Positions 1 through 6,079 of a stretch of 7,679 nt of DNA are shown in pieces (within the stretch, counting starts at the first letter, position 1; each line of letters begins with the position of its first letter). Under the pieces are notes generated by a model that was not told the origin of the DNA, ran no database searches, and saw only the letters and a program-made list of their open reading frames with translations. The stretch is from SZUA-230 sp964581095 (GTDB lineage Bacteria > Bacteroidota > Bacteroidia > Cytophagales > Cyclobacteriaceae): contig CAZONK010000169.1 of assembly GCA_964581095.1 (NCBI GenBank), forward strand, positions 1 to 7,679, read 5' to 3'. Made by a program: the position numbers and the translations under genes.

Positions 1-855
1 GTCAGGGATTTTTTGATAAATTATGTTTCAGAAAACAGTAAAACCTGGAAGACAAAACCTGAACTGTTTTACGGTAAAGGATTTCAGGATTGCCTTGCAT
101 TAAAATTTGGTACCCCACGTACCGCAATATTCGCCCATATGGATTCACACGGATATACAGTACGATACGAAGACCAGTTGGTGCCCATTGGTAGCCCCGA
201 AGCCCTTGAGGGAACCATACTGGTAGGCTCTGACAACCTGGGAGCTATTGAATGCACTTTGAAAACTGACGCCCAAAAACATATAAAATATGACTTCGGA
301 AGGCCCATAAAAAGCGGTACGAACCTGGTTTTCAAAATGGATTTTCGTGAGACAAACAACATGGTGCAATCCTGCTATTTAGACAATCGCCTGGGTATAT
401 ATACCCTGTTGAAGCTGGCCGAAACACTGGAAAACGGATTGCTGGTATTTTCTTGCTGGGAAGAACATGGCGGGGGATCGGTACCGTTTCTGATCAAATT
501 CATACATGAAAAGTGGGGCGTCACCCAGGCGCTCATCGCCGATATTACCTGGGTAACTGACGGCGTAAAACCCGGAAATGGAGTAGTAATATCAATGCGC
601 GACCACAATATACCACGCCAATCTTATATCAATAAAATTATTTCAATTGCGGATACGCATGACGTTCCTTACCAGATTGAAGTTGAAGGTGGTGGCTCCA
701 GCGACGGGCGGGAAATCCAGCAATCCCCCTACCCTATCGACTGGTGTTTTGTAGGCGCACCGGAAAATAATGTACACTCTCCCGATGAAATTGTTCATAA
801 ATCCGACATCCATTCAATGATCGCGATGTACAGGAATTTAATGGCTGAATTATAA
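1..855 (+). CDS. M42-like zinc aminopeptidase (5' end outside window)
   Basis: This is probably a cytoplasmic metallo-aminopeptidase of the M42/M28 co-catalytic two-metal type, removing N-terminal residues from peptides. The reading frame is open from base 1, so the true start is upstream; a TTG at 13 is in frame but should not be taken as the start, because the codons before it already read like family sequence. I estimate about 20 residues are missing. Counting the codon at bases 1-3 as residue 1 (284 codons visible), the expected metal ligands and catalytic residues are all there: H46-x-D48, bridging D128 in DNRLG, the E154-E155 pair (catalytic base and ligand) in EEHGGGS, D181 and H259 in VHSPDE. 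The fold assignment and full catalytic set are seen; substrate preference is unknown. Annotation in related genomes varies between peptidase M42, M20 and plain aminopeptidase. It is separated from hpt by 68 bases that hold a hairpin. Confidence 0.85.
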   Translation, partial: VRDFLINYVSENSKTWKTKPELFYGKGFQDCLALKFGTPRTAIFAHMDSHGYTVRYEDQLVPIGSPEALEGTILVGSDNLGAIECTLKTDAQKHIKYDFGRPIKSGTNLVFKMDFRETNNMVQSCYLDNRLGIYTLLKLAETLENGLLVFSCWEEHGGGSVPFLIKFIHEKWGVTQALIADITWVTDGVKPGNGVVISMRDHNIPRQSYINKIISIADTHDVPYQIEVEGGGSSDGREIQQSPYPIDWCFVGAPENNVHSPDEIVHKSDIHSMIAMYRNLMAEL

Positions 856-889
856 TATTAATATAGGTTTTTTAATAACTATATTTACA

Positions 890-920
890 CCTCTGAACGT
901 TTTCAGGGCACTTATTTTTT
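890..920 (+). terminator. Possible intrinsic terminator before hpt
   Basis: Bases 890-897 (CCTCTGAA) pair with 902-908 (TTCAGGG) as seven base pairs with T892 bulged and a CGTT loop; after three bases comes TTATTTTTT, with six T at 915-920. This looks like a rho-independent terminator for the peptidase gene. It ends only three bases before the hpt start codon, so it may instead be a leader hairpin of hpt. Not folded computationally. Confidence 0.4.
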
Positions 921-923
921 ATA

Positions 924-1451
924 ATGAAAATTGAGGACAAACAATTCGAAATTTATCTGAAAGCTTCTGAAATTCAGAATAGAATTGGAGAAATTGGTAA
1001 ACAAATCAGTGAAGATTATTATGATCATCCCCCTCTTTTTATTGCTGTATTAAATGGTGCGTTTATGTTTGCTGCTGATTTATTAAAAAACATTTCCATT
1101 CAGGCAGAAATATCTTTTGTAAAAATAGCTTCCTACAAAAAATCAAATTCAACAGGGGATGTCAAAAAATTATTGGGAATTAATGAAACCATAACAAACC
1201 GGGATATTATAATCCTTGAAGATATAGTAGATACTGGAAACACGATGGTGGAATTAATAAAAATGATCAATAGCCAGAAACCTAACAGCCTGGAGATCGC
1301 TACATTGTTGTACAAACCCGATGCACGGATACATGACGGGTTTAAATTGAAATATGTCGGGTTTGAAATACCCAATAAGTTTGTGGTAGGATTTGGCCTT
1401 GATTATAACGGAATCGGAAGGCACTATAAAGACATTTATCAAATAGCATAA
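924..1451 (+). CDS. hpt: Hypoxanthine phosphoribosyltransferase
   Basis: A 175-residue purine salvage enzyme of the cytoplasm: it joins hypoxanthine (usually also guanine) to PRPP, giving IMP or GMP plus pyrophosphate. The type I phosphoribosyltransferase PRPP loop is at residues 95-108 (IIILEDIVDTGNTM), with the acidic pair E99-D100 and the likely catalytic base D103. The mobile loop carrying the SYK...STGDVKK pattern is at 70-82, and the purine-contacting C-terminal segment FVVGFGLDYNGIGRHYKD is at 153-170. Length is normal for bacterial Hpt. ATG 924 is taken as the start because the family N-terminus begins about here; there is no clear Shine-Dalgarno, which is usual in this phylum. It lies 12 bases before adk, so the two are probably cotranscribed, with obg behind them. 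In other bacteria Hpt is inhibited by (p)ppGpp; whether this one is cannot be seen. Confidence 0.95.
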   Translation: MKIEDKQFEIYLKASEIQNRIGEIGKQISEDYYDHPPLFIAVLNGAFMFAADLLKNISIQAEISFVKIASYKKSNSTGDVKKLLGINETITNRDIIILEDIVDTGNTMVELIKMINSQKPNSLEIATLLYKPDARIHDGFKLKYVGFEIPNKFVVGFGLDYNGIGRHYKDIYQIA

Positions 1452-1463
1452 ACAAATAATTTT

Positions 1464-2039
1464 ATGAACAACATTATACTATTCGGCCCTCCCGGTTCAG
1501 GGAAAGGTACCCAGAGCGAACAACTGATCAATAAATATAAACTAACACATATTGCTACGGGTGACTTGTTTCGAAAACACCTTGCTGAAGGTACCGAACT
1601 TGGAACACTTGCAAAAAAATATATGGATGAAGGCCACCTCGTACCTGATGATGTTGTGATAGGAATGGTAGAAGACAAAATAAATTCCACCCCCAACAGT
1701 TCGGGTTTTATTTTTGATGGCTTTCCACGCACGGTGCACCAGGCAGAAGCCCTGGATCTCCTTTTATCCAAAAAATCCTACCCCATTCGCACAATGCTAT
1801 TGTTGGATGTACCCGAAGATGAGCTAATAAATCGCATACTTGAACGAGGCAAAACATCCGGAAGGACAGACGATCAGAATGAAGATAAAATTCGTACCCG
1901 TATAGCCGTGTATGAAAATGAAACCATCCCTGTAGCAAATTATTACGATGGACAGGGAAAGCTCAATAAAATTCATGGAGTAGGTCAGATTGATGAAATA
2001 TTTGACAGGCTATGCGCCGTTCTCGATTCAGATAATTAA
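1464..2039 (+). CDS. adk: Adenylate kinase, short-LID type
   Basis: A 191-residue cytoplasmic kinase that interconverts ATP + AMP and 2 ADP, setting the adenylate balance. The P-loop is GPPGSGKGT at residues 8-16, the AMP-binding region includes ATGDLFR at 31-37, and the DGFPRT motif is at 85-90 with the AMP-contacting arginine R89. The LID region at about 128-147 is short (RGKTSGRTDDQNEDKIRTR): it keeps the arginines and the RTDD pattern but lacks the roughly 27-residue insert, with or without zinc cysteines, of long-form bacterial Adk such as that of E. coli. Short forms of about 190 residues are usual in Bacteroidota. The start at ATG 1464 puts the P-loop at the normal distance from the N-terminus. 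It sits between hpt (12-base gap) and obg (14-base gap), which suggests one operon. Confidence 0.96.
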   Translation: MNNIILFGPPGSGKGTQSEQLINKYKLTHIATGDLFRKHLAEGTELGTLAKKYMDEGHLVPDDVVIGMVEDKINSTPNSSGFIFDGFPRTVHQAEALDLLLSKKSYPIRTMLLLDVPEDELINRILERGKTSGRTDDQNEDKIRTRIAVYENETIPVANYYDGQGKLNKIHGVGQIDEIFDRLCAVLDSDN

Positions 2040-2053
2040 TCAATTTTAATCCT

Positions 2054-3046
2054 ATGGCTTCCGGGAATTTCATTGATCAGCTTCGAATTCATTGCCGGTC
2101 CGGCGCCGGTGGCCCGGGTTCTGTCCATTTCAGGAGGGAGAAATTTATTCCCCTGGGTGGTCCCGATGGCGGAGACGGTGGCCGTGGCGGACACATCATT
2201 TTAAAAGGCAACAAACAACTATGGACGTTGTTGCATCTTCGCTATCGCAAACATGTGATTGCAGGAAATGGCAAACCCGGTGAAGGCGGTAAAAGGTCCG
2301 GGGCCCAGGGTGAGGATACTATACTTGAAGTTCCAACAGGAACTATTGTAAAATCTGAGTCTTCCGGAGAAAAGGTTCTTGAAATTATTCAGGATGGAGA
2401 AGAAATAATATTGGTTGAAGGAGGAATGGGGGGGCTTGGGAACGACCATTTTAAAACTTCCACCAACCAGGCCCCGCGCCATGCACAACCCGGGATTGAT
2501 GGTATCGAAGCATGGTATATTTTTGAATTGAAGCTACTCGCGGATGTGGGGCTGGTTGGGTTCCCCAATGCCGGGAAATCCACCTTATTATCCGTTGTTT
2601 CAGCCGCAACACCAGAAATTGCTGACTATCCCTTTACTACCATTACTCCAAACCTGGGAGTGGTTTCCTACCATGACCACCAGTCATTTGTAATGGCAGA
2701 TATCCCCGGTATCATCGAAGGTGCTGCAGAGGGTAAAGGCATCGGCCTGCGATTCTTACGGCATATTGAGCGTAATTCCATATTATTGTTCCTGATCCCC
2801 GCTGACTCTATCGACATTGAAAGCGAATACAAAACACTTTTAAATGAACTTACAAAGTATAATCCTCAACTTTTAGACAAAAACCGGTTGCTTGTAATTA
2901 GCAAATCGGATTTGCTCGATGATGAACTAAAAGCTGAAATTGTAAAGGAATTACCCGCAGATATCGATCATCATTTCATATCCTCGGCGGCAAATGTGGG
3001 ACTGGATCATTTAAAAGATAAAATCTGGCATTTACTAAAACAATAA
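2054..3046 (+). CDS. obg: GTPase Obg/CgtA
   Basis: A 330-residue conserved GTPase that binds the 50S ribosomal subunit during late assembly and, in studied bacteria, also binds ppGpp, linking ribosome maturation to nucleotide state. Residues 1-158 are the glycine-rich Obg domain (many GG/GxGG turns at 18-46, 70-86 and 122-130). The G domain follows: G1 GFPNAGKST at 169-177, switch I YPFTTITPN at 192-200, G3 DIPGIIEGAAEGKGIG at 216-231, G4 SKSD at 283-286 and G5 SSAA at 310-313. G4 has serine in place of the usual asparagine of NKxD; I believe this is common in Bacteroidota Obg, so I do not read it as damage. There is no C-terminal OCT domain, so the protein ends just after the G domain. Last gene of the hpt-adk-obg block; a terminator-like hairpin follows at 3065-3100. 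Confidence 0.95.
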   Translation: MASGNFIDQLRIHCRSGAGGPGSVHFRREKFIPLGGPDGGDGGRGGHIILKGNKQLWTLLHLRYRKHVIAGNGKPGEGGKRSGAQGEDTILEVPTGTIVKSESSGEKVLEIIQDGEEIILVEGGMGGLGNDHFKTSTNQAPRHAQPGIDGIEAWYIFELKLLADVGLVGFPNAGKSTLLSVVSAATPEIADYPFTTITPNLGVVSYHDHQSFVMADIPGIIEGAAEGKGIGLRFLRHIERNSILLFLIPADSIDIESEYKTLLNELTKYNPQLLDKNRLLVISKSDLLDDELKAEIVKELPADIDHHFISSAANVGLDHLKDKIWHLLKQ

Positions 3047-3064
3047 TTGTGTCAATATGGCAGT

Positions 3065-3100
3065 AAAATTTATTGGCAAAGAAATTGCCATTAAACTTTT
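3065..3100 (+). terminator. Terminator-like hairpin after obg
   Basis: TGGCAA (3074-3079) and TTGCCA (3085-3090) form a perfect six-pair stem around an AGAAA loop. Past a T/T mismatch the stem goes on with TTTA (3069-3072) against TAAA (3092-3095), and past an A/C mismatch with AAA (3065-3067) against TTT (3097-3099). A-run before and T-run after the GC core is the shape of an intrinsic terminator that could act on both strands. It lies 18 bases after the obg stop codon and 118 before grpE, so it would end the hpt-adk-obg transcript. The rest of the 3047-3217 gap shows no clear promoter and no CIRCE (HrcA) inverted repeat. Confidence 0.5.
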
Positions 3101-3217
3101 ACAATTAAGTCCAGGGGTAAGCTATGGATACTTTTTCCGGCAATCCCAGTGGATGAGGCCATGCGTTTTTGGACGTGGATAAAACAGTGACAAGTATTAT
3201 TAAAATACAGGAATAAA

Positions 3218-3808
3218 ATGACAGCAAAGAAAAAAGATAATAAAAACGAAGGATTGGAGTCAGAGGTTGCAAATGCTGAAGCTGCAAAAGAATCATCGCA
3301 GGAGCAAAATGACACTGACCAGGTAGAAGTTGAAGTACAGGAGGAAGAAGAAGTTGATGAATTAACAAAGCTCCAGACGGAGATATCGGAGTTAAAAGAT
3401 AAGTATCTGAGGCTATATTCAGAATTTGAAAATTTCAGGCGTAGAACAGCAAAAGAGAAGCTGGAATTAATTAACACCGCAAACGAAGGACTTATTGTAT
3501 CCCTCTTACCGGTTGTTGATGATTTTGAACGTGCGGGAAGTACCGTATCGGTAGAATCTGATTTAAAAACATACAAACAAGGTATGGACCTGATATTTAA
3601 TAAGCTTCAAAGTACTTTACAACAAAGGGGTTTGGAGGTAATGGATACGGGCTTAGGTGCAAAGTTTGATGCAGAACTGCATGATGCCATTACCCAGATA
3701 CCGGCGCCAAAAAAGAAACTTAAAGGGAAAATTGTTGATACCATTGAAAAAGGATATCAGATAGGAGAAAAAGTAATAAGGCATGCCAAAGTGGTGGTAG
3801 GCAACTAA
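3218..3808 (+). CDS. grpE: GrpE, nucleotide-exchange factor of DnaK
   Basis: A 196-residue cytoplasmic co-chaperone that acts as a dimer and releases ADP from DnaK so the chaperone cycle can restart. Residues 1-48 are a low-complexity, strongly charged N-terminus (lysine-rich, then a run of glutamates), typical of GrpE and probably disordered. Residues 49-90 look like the long dimerising helix, leading into EFENFRRR (69-76). The core motif LLPVVDDFERA is at 96-106, and the C-terminal beta domain that contacts DnaK holds LHDAI (154-158) and the closing GYQIGEKVIRHAKVVVG (179-195). The ATG at 3218 has AGGA at 3209-3212, five bases upstream, one of the few recognisable ribosome sites in the window. 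dnaJ begins 9 bases after the stop, so the two are almost certainly coexpressed. Heat control is likely, but no HrcA site is visible. Confidence 0.96.
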   Translation: MTAKKKDNKNEGLESEVANAEAAKESSQEQNDTDQVEVEVQEEEEVDELTKLQTEISELKDKYLRLYSEFENFRRRTAKEKLELINTANEGLIVSLLPVVDDFERAGSTVSVESDLKTYKQGMDLIFNKLQSTLQQRGLEVMDTGLGAKFDAELHDAITQIPAPKKKLKGKIVDTIEKGYQIGEKVIRHAKVVVGN

Positions 3809-3817
3809 AACAGAGGG

Positions 3818-4936
3818 ATGGCAAAAAGAGATTTTTACGATATACTGGGTGTTGATAAATCCGCCTCGCAGGAAGAAATAAAAAAGTCCTACAGGAAAAT
3901 TGCAATTAAGTTTCACCCGGATAAAAACCCTGATGACGATACTGCCGAAGAAAAATTTAAAGAGGCGGCGGAAGCTTACGAAATATTGTCTAATGCTGAA
4001 AAACGTCAACGATACGATCGTTTTGGCCACCAGGGTGTAGGCGGTGCCGCTGGCGGTGGATTTCAGGGTGGTGGCATGTCAATGGACGACATATTTTCTC
4101 AATTTGGTGACATATTTGGCGGCCACAACCCATTTGAAAGTTTCTTTGGCGGAGGAGGTGGAGGTGCACGCGCAAGAAAAGGGTCCAACCTGCGTATCAA
4201 ACTCAAGCTTAGTCTCAAAGAAATAGCAACTGGAACTGAAAAGAAAATTAAGGTAAAACGGAGGGTGGCTGCTCAAGGTGTTACCTTCAAAGATTGTTTA
4301 ACCTGCCATGGAACAGGTCAGATCCGTAAAGTAGTGAATACGATGTTGGGCCAAATGGTTTCTGCAAATACCTGCCCTGTATGTCATGGTGGAGGTCAAA
4401 CAATTGACAATAGACCTGCCGGAGTAGGTCCTGACGGACTTGAGCTATCTGAGGAAGTAATCCCATTAAAAATACCCGCCGGTGTTACCGATAATATGCA
4501 ACTTTCCATGTCAGGGAAAGGCAACGAAGCACAGGGCGGTGGACCTGCAGGTGATTTGTTGATTCTAATAGAAGAAATAGAACACGATACTCTTAAGCGT
4601 GATGGTAATAATATCGTGTTTGACCTCTATATAAATTTCGTTGATGCGGCACTTGGAGCCAGTATTGAAGTGCCTACAATTGATGGAGCTGTCAAGATAA
4701 AACTTGATGCCGGGACACAAAGCGGGAAAATCCTCCGATTGCGGGGAAAAGGTATCAAAGATCTCAATGGATACGGCAAAGGAGACCAATTGGTTCATGT
4801 AAATGTCTGGACACCAAAACACCTTGATAAAGACGAAAAAGAATTATTGTCCAATTTGCGCAATTCTCCCAATTTTATTCCAAAACCGGGTAAAAATGAT
4901 AAGGGATTTTTTGAAAAAATGAAAGAATATTTTTAA
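3818..4936 (+). CDS. dnaJ: DnaJ chaperone with a reduced zinc domain
   Basis: A 372-residue type I (class A) J-protein that delivers unfolded clients to DnaK and stimulates its ATPase. The J domain is residues 5-70 with the essential HPD at 33-35, followed by a Gly/Phe-rich linker at about 70-118 that includes DIFSQFGDIFGG. The client-binding beta domains and C-terminal dimerisation region (about 120-372) include IPAGV (219-223), MSGKGN (231-236) and GDLLI (245-249). The zinc-binding region is unusual: only CLTCHGTG (160-167) and CPVCHGGG (186-193) are present, where standard DnaJ has four CxxCxGxG motifs. By position relative to RKVVNTMLGQM (170-180) these are motifs 2 and 3, which form zinc centre II; the places of motifs 1 and 4 hold AAQGVTF (151-157) and NRPAGVGPDG (198-207), so centre I is gone. 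The reading frame is intact, so this is not a broken gene. GAGGG just before ATG 3818 may serve as the ribosome site. Probably cotranscribed with grpE. Confidence 0.96.
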   Translation: MAKRDFYDILGVDKSASQEEIKKSYRKIAIKFHPDKNPDDDTAEEKFKEAAEAYEILSNAEKRQRYDRFGHQGVGGAAGGGFQGGGMSMDDIFSQFGDIFGGHNPFESFFGGGGGGARARKGSNLRIKLKLSLKEIATGTEKKIKVKRRVAAQGVTFKDCLTCHGTGQIRKVVNTMLGQMVSANTCPVCHGGGQTIDNRPAGVGPDGLELSEEVIPLKIPAGVTDNMQLSMSGKGNEAQGGGPAGDLLILIEEIEHDTLKRDGNNIVFDLYINFVDAALGASIEVPTIDGAVKIKLDAGTQSGKILRLRGKGIKDLNGYGKGDQLVHVNVWTPKHLDKDEKELLSNLRNSPNFIPKPGKNDKGFFEKMKEYF

Positions 4937-4952
4937 ACAAAATATACCAATA

Positions 4953-4992
4953 CTAGCCTGAAAACGGGTTTTAGAAAAAATTATCGTTTTTT
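4953..4992 (+). terminator. Weak hairpin region after dnaJ
   Basis: Seventeen bases after the dnaJ stop, CTAGCCTG (4953-4960) can pair with CGGG and TTAG (4965-4968, 4971-4974) around an AAAA loop, with two wobble pairs and a TT bulge. It is followed by AAAAAA-TTATCG-TTTTTT (4975-4992), itself able to form a small A/T stem. Together they may end the grpE-dnaJ transcript, but the stem is weak and the T-run is 12 bases away from it. The remaining bases to 5048 are very T-rich; TATATTTT at 4995-5002 resembles a -7 box, but no TTG lies at the right distance. Confidence 0.25.
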
Positions 4993-5048
4993 ATTATATT
5001 TTTTTTACTATTTCGTAACCCTTCTGTTATTTCTACGTAAATCAACCC

Positions 5049-5942
5049 ATGTGGAAACATATTGTGTTGACGGGTGTAGCTATCTGTAGCGGGCTGATTT
5101 CATATGCCCAAAGTAGGAAGCATTTTGCTGTAGAAAATACAGGGGAATTTAAAAAAATTGAAATTAATTATACAGCAACTTCCGGCACATGCTATATCAG
5201 CCCCTCCACCAAATCCGAAGTTTTTAGTGTTTATGGAAACAAGGACATTGATGAATTCAATCACTCGTTTGATCGAAACGTACGTGAAGGAATTTGCACA
5301 ATTGATCTGAAAATAGAAGACAAATCTACCGAAAGCATCAGCCAGTCTATATCTAATAAGATGTTCAGTGGCGGTAAAAACTTCAGCGAAAGCATTTGGA
5401 AAGTATTCCTGACTGATGAAAACATCTATTCCCTGAAACTAAATTATGGTATTGGAGATGCATATGTTGATCTATCGGGTCTTTCTGTAGATAATCTCTA
5501 TATAAATACCGGTAGCGCTGATGTCAACATCGGATTCCTTTCCGGTATTGGAAACCAGGTAATGATGGATACTTTTAATGTAAAAGTTGACCTGGGATCA
5601 GTCCAAATGCGCAGACTTAACCTGGCAAATGCAAAAGTGATTGTCGCTGAAGTTGGATTTGGTGATGCACACCTTGACATGAGTGACCGTCCAAAGTCTT
5701 CAAGTTATATTGATGCAAGCGTAGGAGCAGGTAATCTTGAAGTGCTTGTACCCCGATCGGGTACAGGTATTAAAGTAATGATCAACAGTACCATGTTGTG
5801 TGGGGTTAAATTATCGAAGTCGTTTCATGAAACCGAATCGGATATATATGTAAACGACTACTACGAGGAAGGCGCTGAAGATCAGTTGATTTTCAACATT
5901 GATGTATCCCTTGGAAATATAATCTTCCGGGAAAGGAAATAA
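5049..5942 (+). CDS. Exported beta-repeat protein, function unknown
   Basis: I do not recognise a specific family for this 297-residue protein. It starts with a good signal peptide: MWKH, a hydrophobic stretch to about residue 18, then SYAQS, with cleavage likely after Ala20 (AQ junctions of this kind are common in Bacteroidota). There is no lipobox, so it should be periplasmic or outer-surface rather than a lipoprotein. From about residue 130 it becomes a ladder of short beta strands with Gly/Asp turns: GIGDAYVDLS (134-143), TGSADVNIGF (154-163), VDLGSVQM (180-187), GFGDAHLDMS (203-212), VGAGNLEVLV (225-234) and VSLGNIIF (286-293). The alternating pattern resembles the DUF4097/toast-rack type of beta-solenoid seen in putative envelope adhesin-like proteins, which is an inference from appearance only. 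No catalytic motif is seen. Gaps of 112 and 137 bases on either side suggest it is transcribed alone. ATG 5049 is supported by the signal peptide. Confidence 0.8.
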   Translation: MWKHIVLTGVAICSGLISYAQSRKHFAVENTGEFKKIEINYTATSGTCYISPSTKSEVFSVYGNKDIDEFNHSFDRNVREGICTIDLKIEDKSTESISQSISNKMFSGGKNFSESIWKVFLTDENIYSLKLNYGIGDAYVDLSGLSVDNLYINTGSADVNIGFLSGIGNQVMMDTFNVKVDLGSVQMRRLNLANAKVIVAEVGFGDAHLDMSDRPKSSSYIDASVGAGNLEVLVPRSGTGIKVMINSTMLCGVKLSKSFHETESDIYVNDYYEEGAEDQLIFNIDVSLGNIIFRERK

Positions 5943-5975
5943 ATTCCCCTTCTCTTACTAATATCATACCGCTCA

Positions 5976-5999
5976 GGTTGTTAATCAACCATTCTTTAA
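5976..5999 (+). terminator. Possible small terminator after the exported protein gene
   Basis: GGTTG (5976-5980) and CAACC (5986-5990) form a five-pair stem with a TTAAT loop, then ATTCTTTAA. It starts 34 bases after the stop codon at 5942 and sits before a candidate promoter, which is a sensible place for a terminator, but the stem is short and the T-run poor. Confidence 0.3.
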
Positions 6000-6024
6000 A
6001 ATCATAGAAAGTATTTAGCACAAA

Positions 6025-6055
6025 TTGGGTACTATTGAAATCTTTTATAGATTCG
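6025..6055 (+). promoter_or_regulatory. Candidate Bacteroidota-type promoter for the ABC genes
   Basis: TTG at 6025-6027 is followed, after 20 bases, by TAGATTCG at 6048-6055, seven of eight matches to the TAnnTTTG -7 box of the primary sigma factor of this phylum, with near-usual spacing from the -33 TTG. Transcription would start near 6060, giving a leader of about 20 bases before the GTG at 6080. Such boxes are short and can arise by chance in AT-rich DNA. Confidence 0.4.
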
Positions 6056-6079
6056 CCCGGATTTTATTAATTATTACTT

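Noticed and set aside
13..15. TTG at 13 as the start of the peptidase gene
   Set aside because: The frame is open to base 1 and the upstream codons already resemble the family N-terminus; the gene is simply cut by the window edge.
880..887. TATATTTA as a promoter -7 box for hpt
   Set aside because: Seven of eight bases fit TAnnTTTG, but no TTG lies about 20 bases upstream, and the start would fall inside the 890-908 hairpin.
2900..2911. Obg G4 motif SKSD instead of NKxD as a sign of a changed nucleotide preference
   Set aside because: All other G motifs are intact and, to my recollection, this serine is common in Obg of the phylum.
3057..3182. A 41-codon frame beginning MAVKFIGKE between obg and grpE
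   Set aside because: Its start overlaps the terminator-like hairpin at 3065-3100, it has no ribosome site, its composition is unremarkable, and I recognise no relative. A chance frame in a gap is the simpler reading.
3194..3208. GTATT-ATTAA-AATAC hairpin just before the grpE ribosome site, considered as a heat-sensing RNA element or operator
   Set aside because: Only five A/T-rich pairs (one G-C), likely by chance in such DNA, and it does not cover the AGGA or the start codon.
3091..3576. Long frame on the minus strand opposite grpE (161 codons)
   Set aside because: It is a serine/phenylalanine-rich shadow of the glutamate- and lysine-rich grpE coding strand, with no recognisable domain.
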